From: Gammaproteobacteria bacterium
GTDB lineage: Bacteria > Pseudomonadota > Gammaproteobacteria > Pseudomonadales > Azotimanducaceae_A
Direction: 5' to 3'
Assembly (NCBI GenBank): GCA_002728935.1
Contig: PBWF01000098.1
Span: 1-6,455, forward strand
Length of the DNA stretch: 6,455 bases
Positions 5,934 to 6,455 of the stretch are shown one piece after another (positions within the stretch are counted from its first letter, which is position 1; each line of letters starts with the position of its first letter). The translations under genes were made by a program, and so were the position numbers. The notes beneath the pieces were generated by a model. It did not search any database and was not told the DNA's origin. It was given only the letters and a program-made list of their open reading frames with translations.

Positions 5934-6455
5934 ATGTCAGCGTCTGAATTAGAAGACTCAATGCCTTTCCCTGGCGGGCGACTGCAACGGCCCGCGAAGT
6001 CTCGCTCTAGCGCGGTCCTCCAATTTCGTCAGGTGCTCTCTCGACACCTTGTCACGATGTCTCTGGTTGCGGTGGTGATGGGGCTATGGTTAGCCCGCGT
6101 CGATGACTGGCAGGGGTTGTTGTCTCCATTGATCGCGCACCCTGTTCATTATCTCGCCATGTGCGCCGCGATTGTTGCTGGAATCGCGATCTACCAACGC
6201 CTTAGAGGCATCCCTTGGTCTGCAACTCAGATGGGCTGGGTGGGATACCTCTTCCTGATCTCGGTTGTAGAAGAGTGGGCTTTTCGCGTGTTTCTACCGC
6301 TCTACTTAATGGATGATTTAGGAGCGCGCATAAGTATTGTTACCAGTAGTGTGCTTTTTGGCGCCCTCCATTACTTCACGCTCCGCTGGCGGTTGACGGC
6401 ATGTGTGATGACCATGCTGGGTGGGCTCGGGTTCAGTCGGCTGCTCGACGTATCA
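5934..6455 (+). CDS. CPBP family intramembrane metalloprotease (5' part)
   Basis: The frame is open from 5871 to the window edge, so the gene is truncated on the right. 174 codons are visible from ATG at 5934. The product is a polytopic membrane protein with hydrophobic segments near residues 38-54, 69-87, 100-115 and 133-148, and another beginning near 155. Two hallmark motifs of the CPBP/Abi family are present: EExxxR as E113, E114 and R118 in VVEEWAFR, and FxxxH ending at H146 in FGALH. The third motif would lie beyond the edge. Family members such as Rce1 and MroQ cleave within the membrane; others relate to bacteriocin immunity. The target here is unknown. The start is uncertain: ATG at 5961 has AGAAG five bases upstream and is a credible alternative, while 5934 has only a weak AGAG. 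It may be a separate unit from the P450 pair, since a hairpin and 113 bases lie between. Confidence 0.8.
   Translation, partial: MSASELEDSMPFPGGRLQRPAKSRSSAVLQFRQVLSRHLVTMSLVAVVMGLWLARVDDWQGLLSPLIAHPVHYLAMCAAIVAGIAIYQRLRGIPWSATQMGWVGYLFLISVVEEWAFRVFLPLYLMDDLGARISIVTSSVLFGALHYFTLRWRLTACVMTMLGGLGFSRLLDVS

Noticed and set aside
5608..5961. 117-residue - strand frame across the epoxide hydrolase 3' end and the gap
   Set aside because: Most of it is antisense to the catalytic C-terminal part of the hydrolase, and the product shows no family resemblance.

Overview
The window holds six genes, all on the + strand. Five are complete and the last runs off the right edge. The gene families, AGGAGG-like ribosome binding sites, moderate GC and exported metallo-hydrolases fit a Gram-negative proteobacterium. 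A marine or hydrocarbon-exposed gammaproteobacterium is my best guess, but nothing in the window fixes the lineage. There is no rRNA, tRNA, CRISPR array, transposase or regulator gene.

Layout. (1) Positions 26-2283 hold two translationally coupled genes that share an ATGA stop/start. They encode an MBL-fold (metallo-beta-lactamase superfamily) hydrolase and an amidohydrolase-superfamily enzyme. Both have an N-terminal signal peptide, so both probably act outside the cytoplasm. (2) A 118-base gap carries a long stem-loop and a perfect 12-bp palindrome. (3) Positions 2402-3214 encode a crotonase-fold protein of the enoyl-CoA hydratase/isomerase family. It appears to lack both glutamates of the classical hydratase. 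(4) A 219-base leader with a 12-nt, near-perfect inverted repeat precedes a soluble cytochrome P450 at 3434-4765. The P450 closely resembles the CYP153 family of terminal hydroxylases and alkene epoxidases. (5) Five bases later comes an alpha/beta-hydrolase epoxide hydrolase (4771-5820) with the complete catalytic set. (6) After a 113-base gap with a hairpin, a CPBP (CAAX protease and bacteriocin-processing) family membrane protease begins near 5934 and is cut by the window edge.

How they may work together. The P450 and epoxide hydrolase look like one functional unit: oxidation of a hydrophobic substrate, possibly to an epoxide, followed by opening to a diol. The crotonase-like protein could act on a CoA thioester formed later. 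The exported MBL and amidohydrolase pair could release a substrate by hydrolysis in the periplasm. That whole-pathway reading is inference from gene order; only the individual family assignments come from the sequence. The ferredoxin and reductase a class I P450 needs are not in the window.
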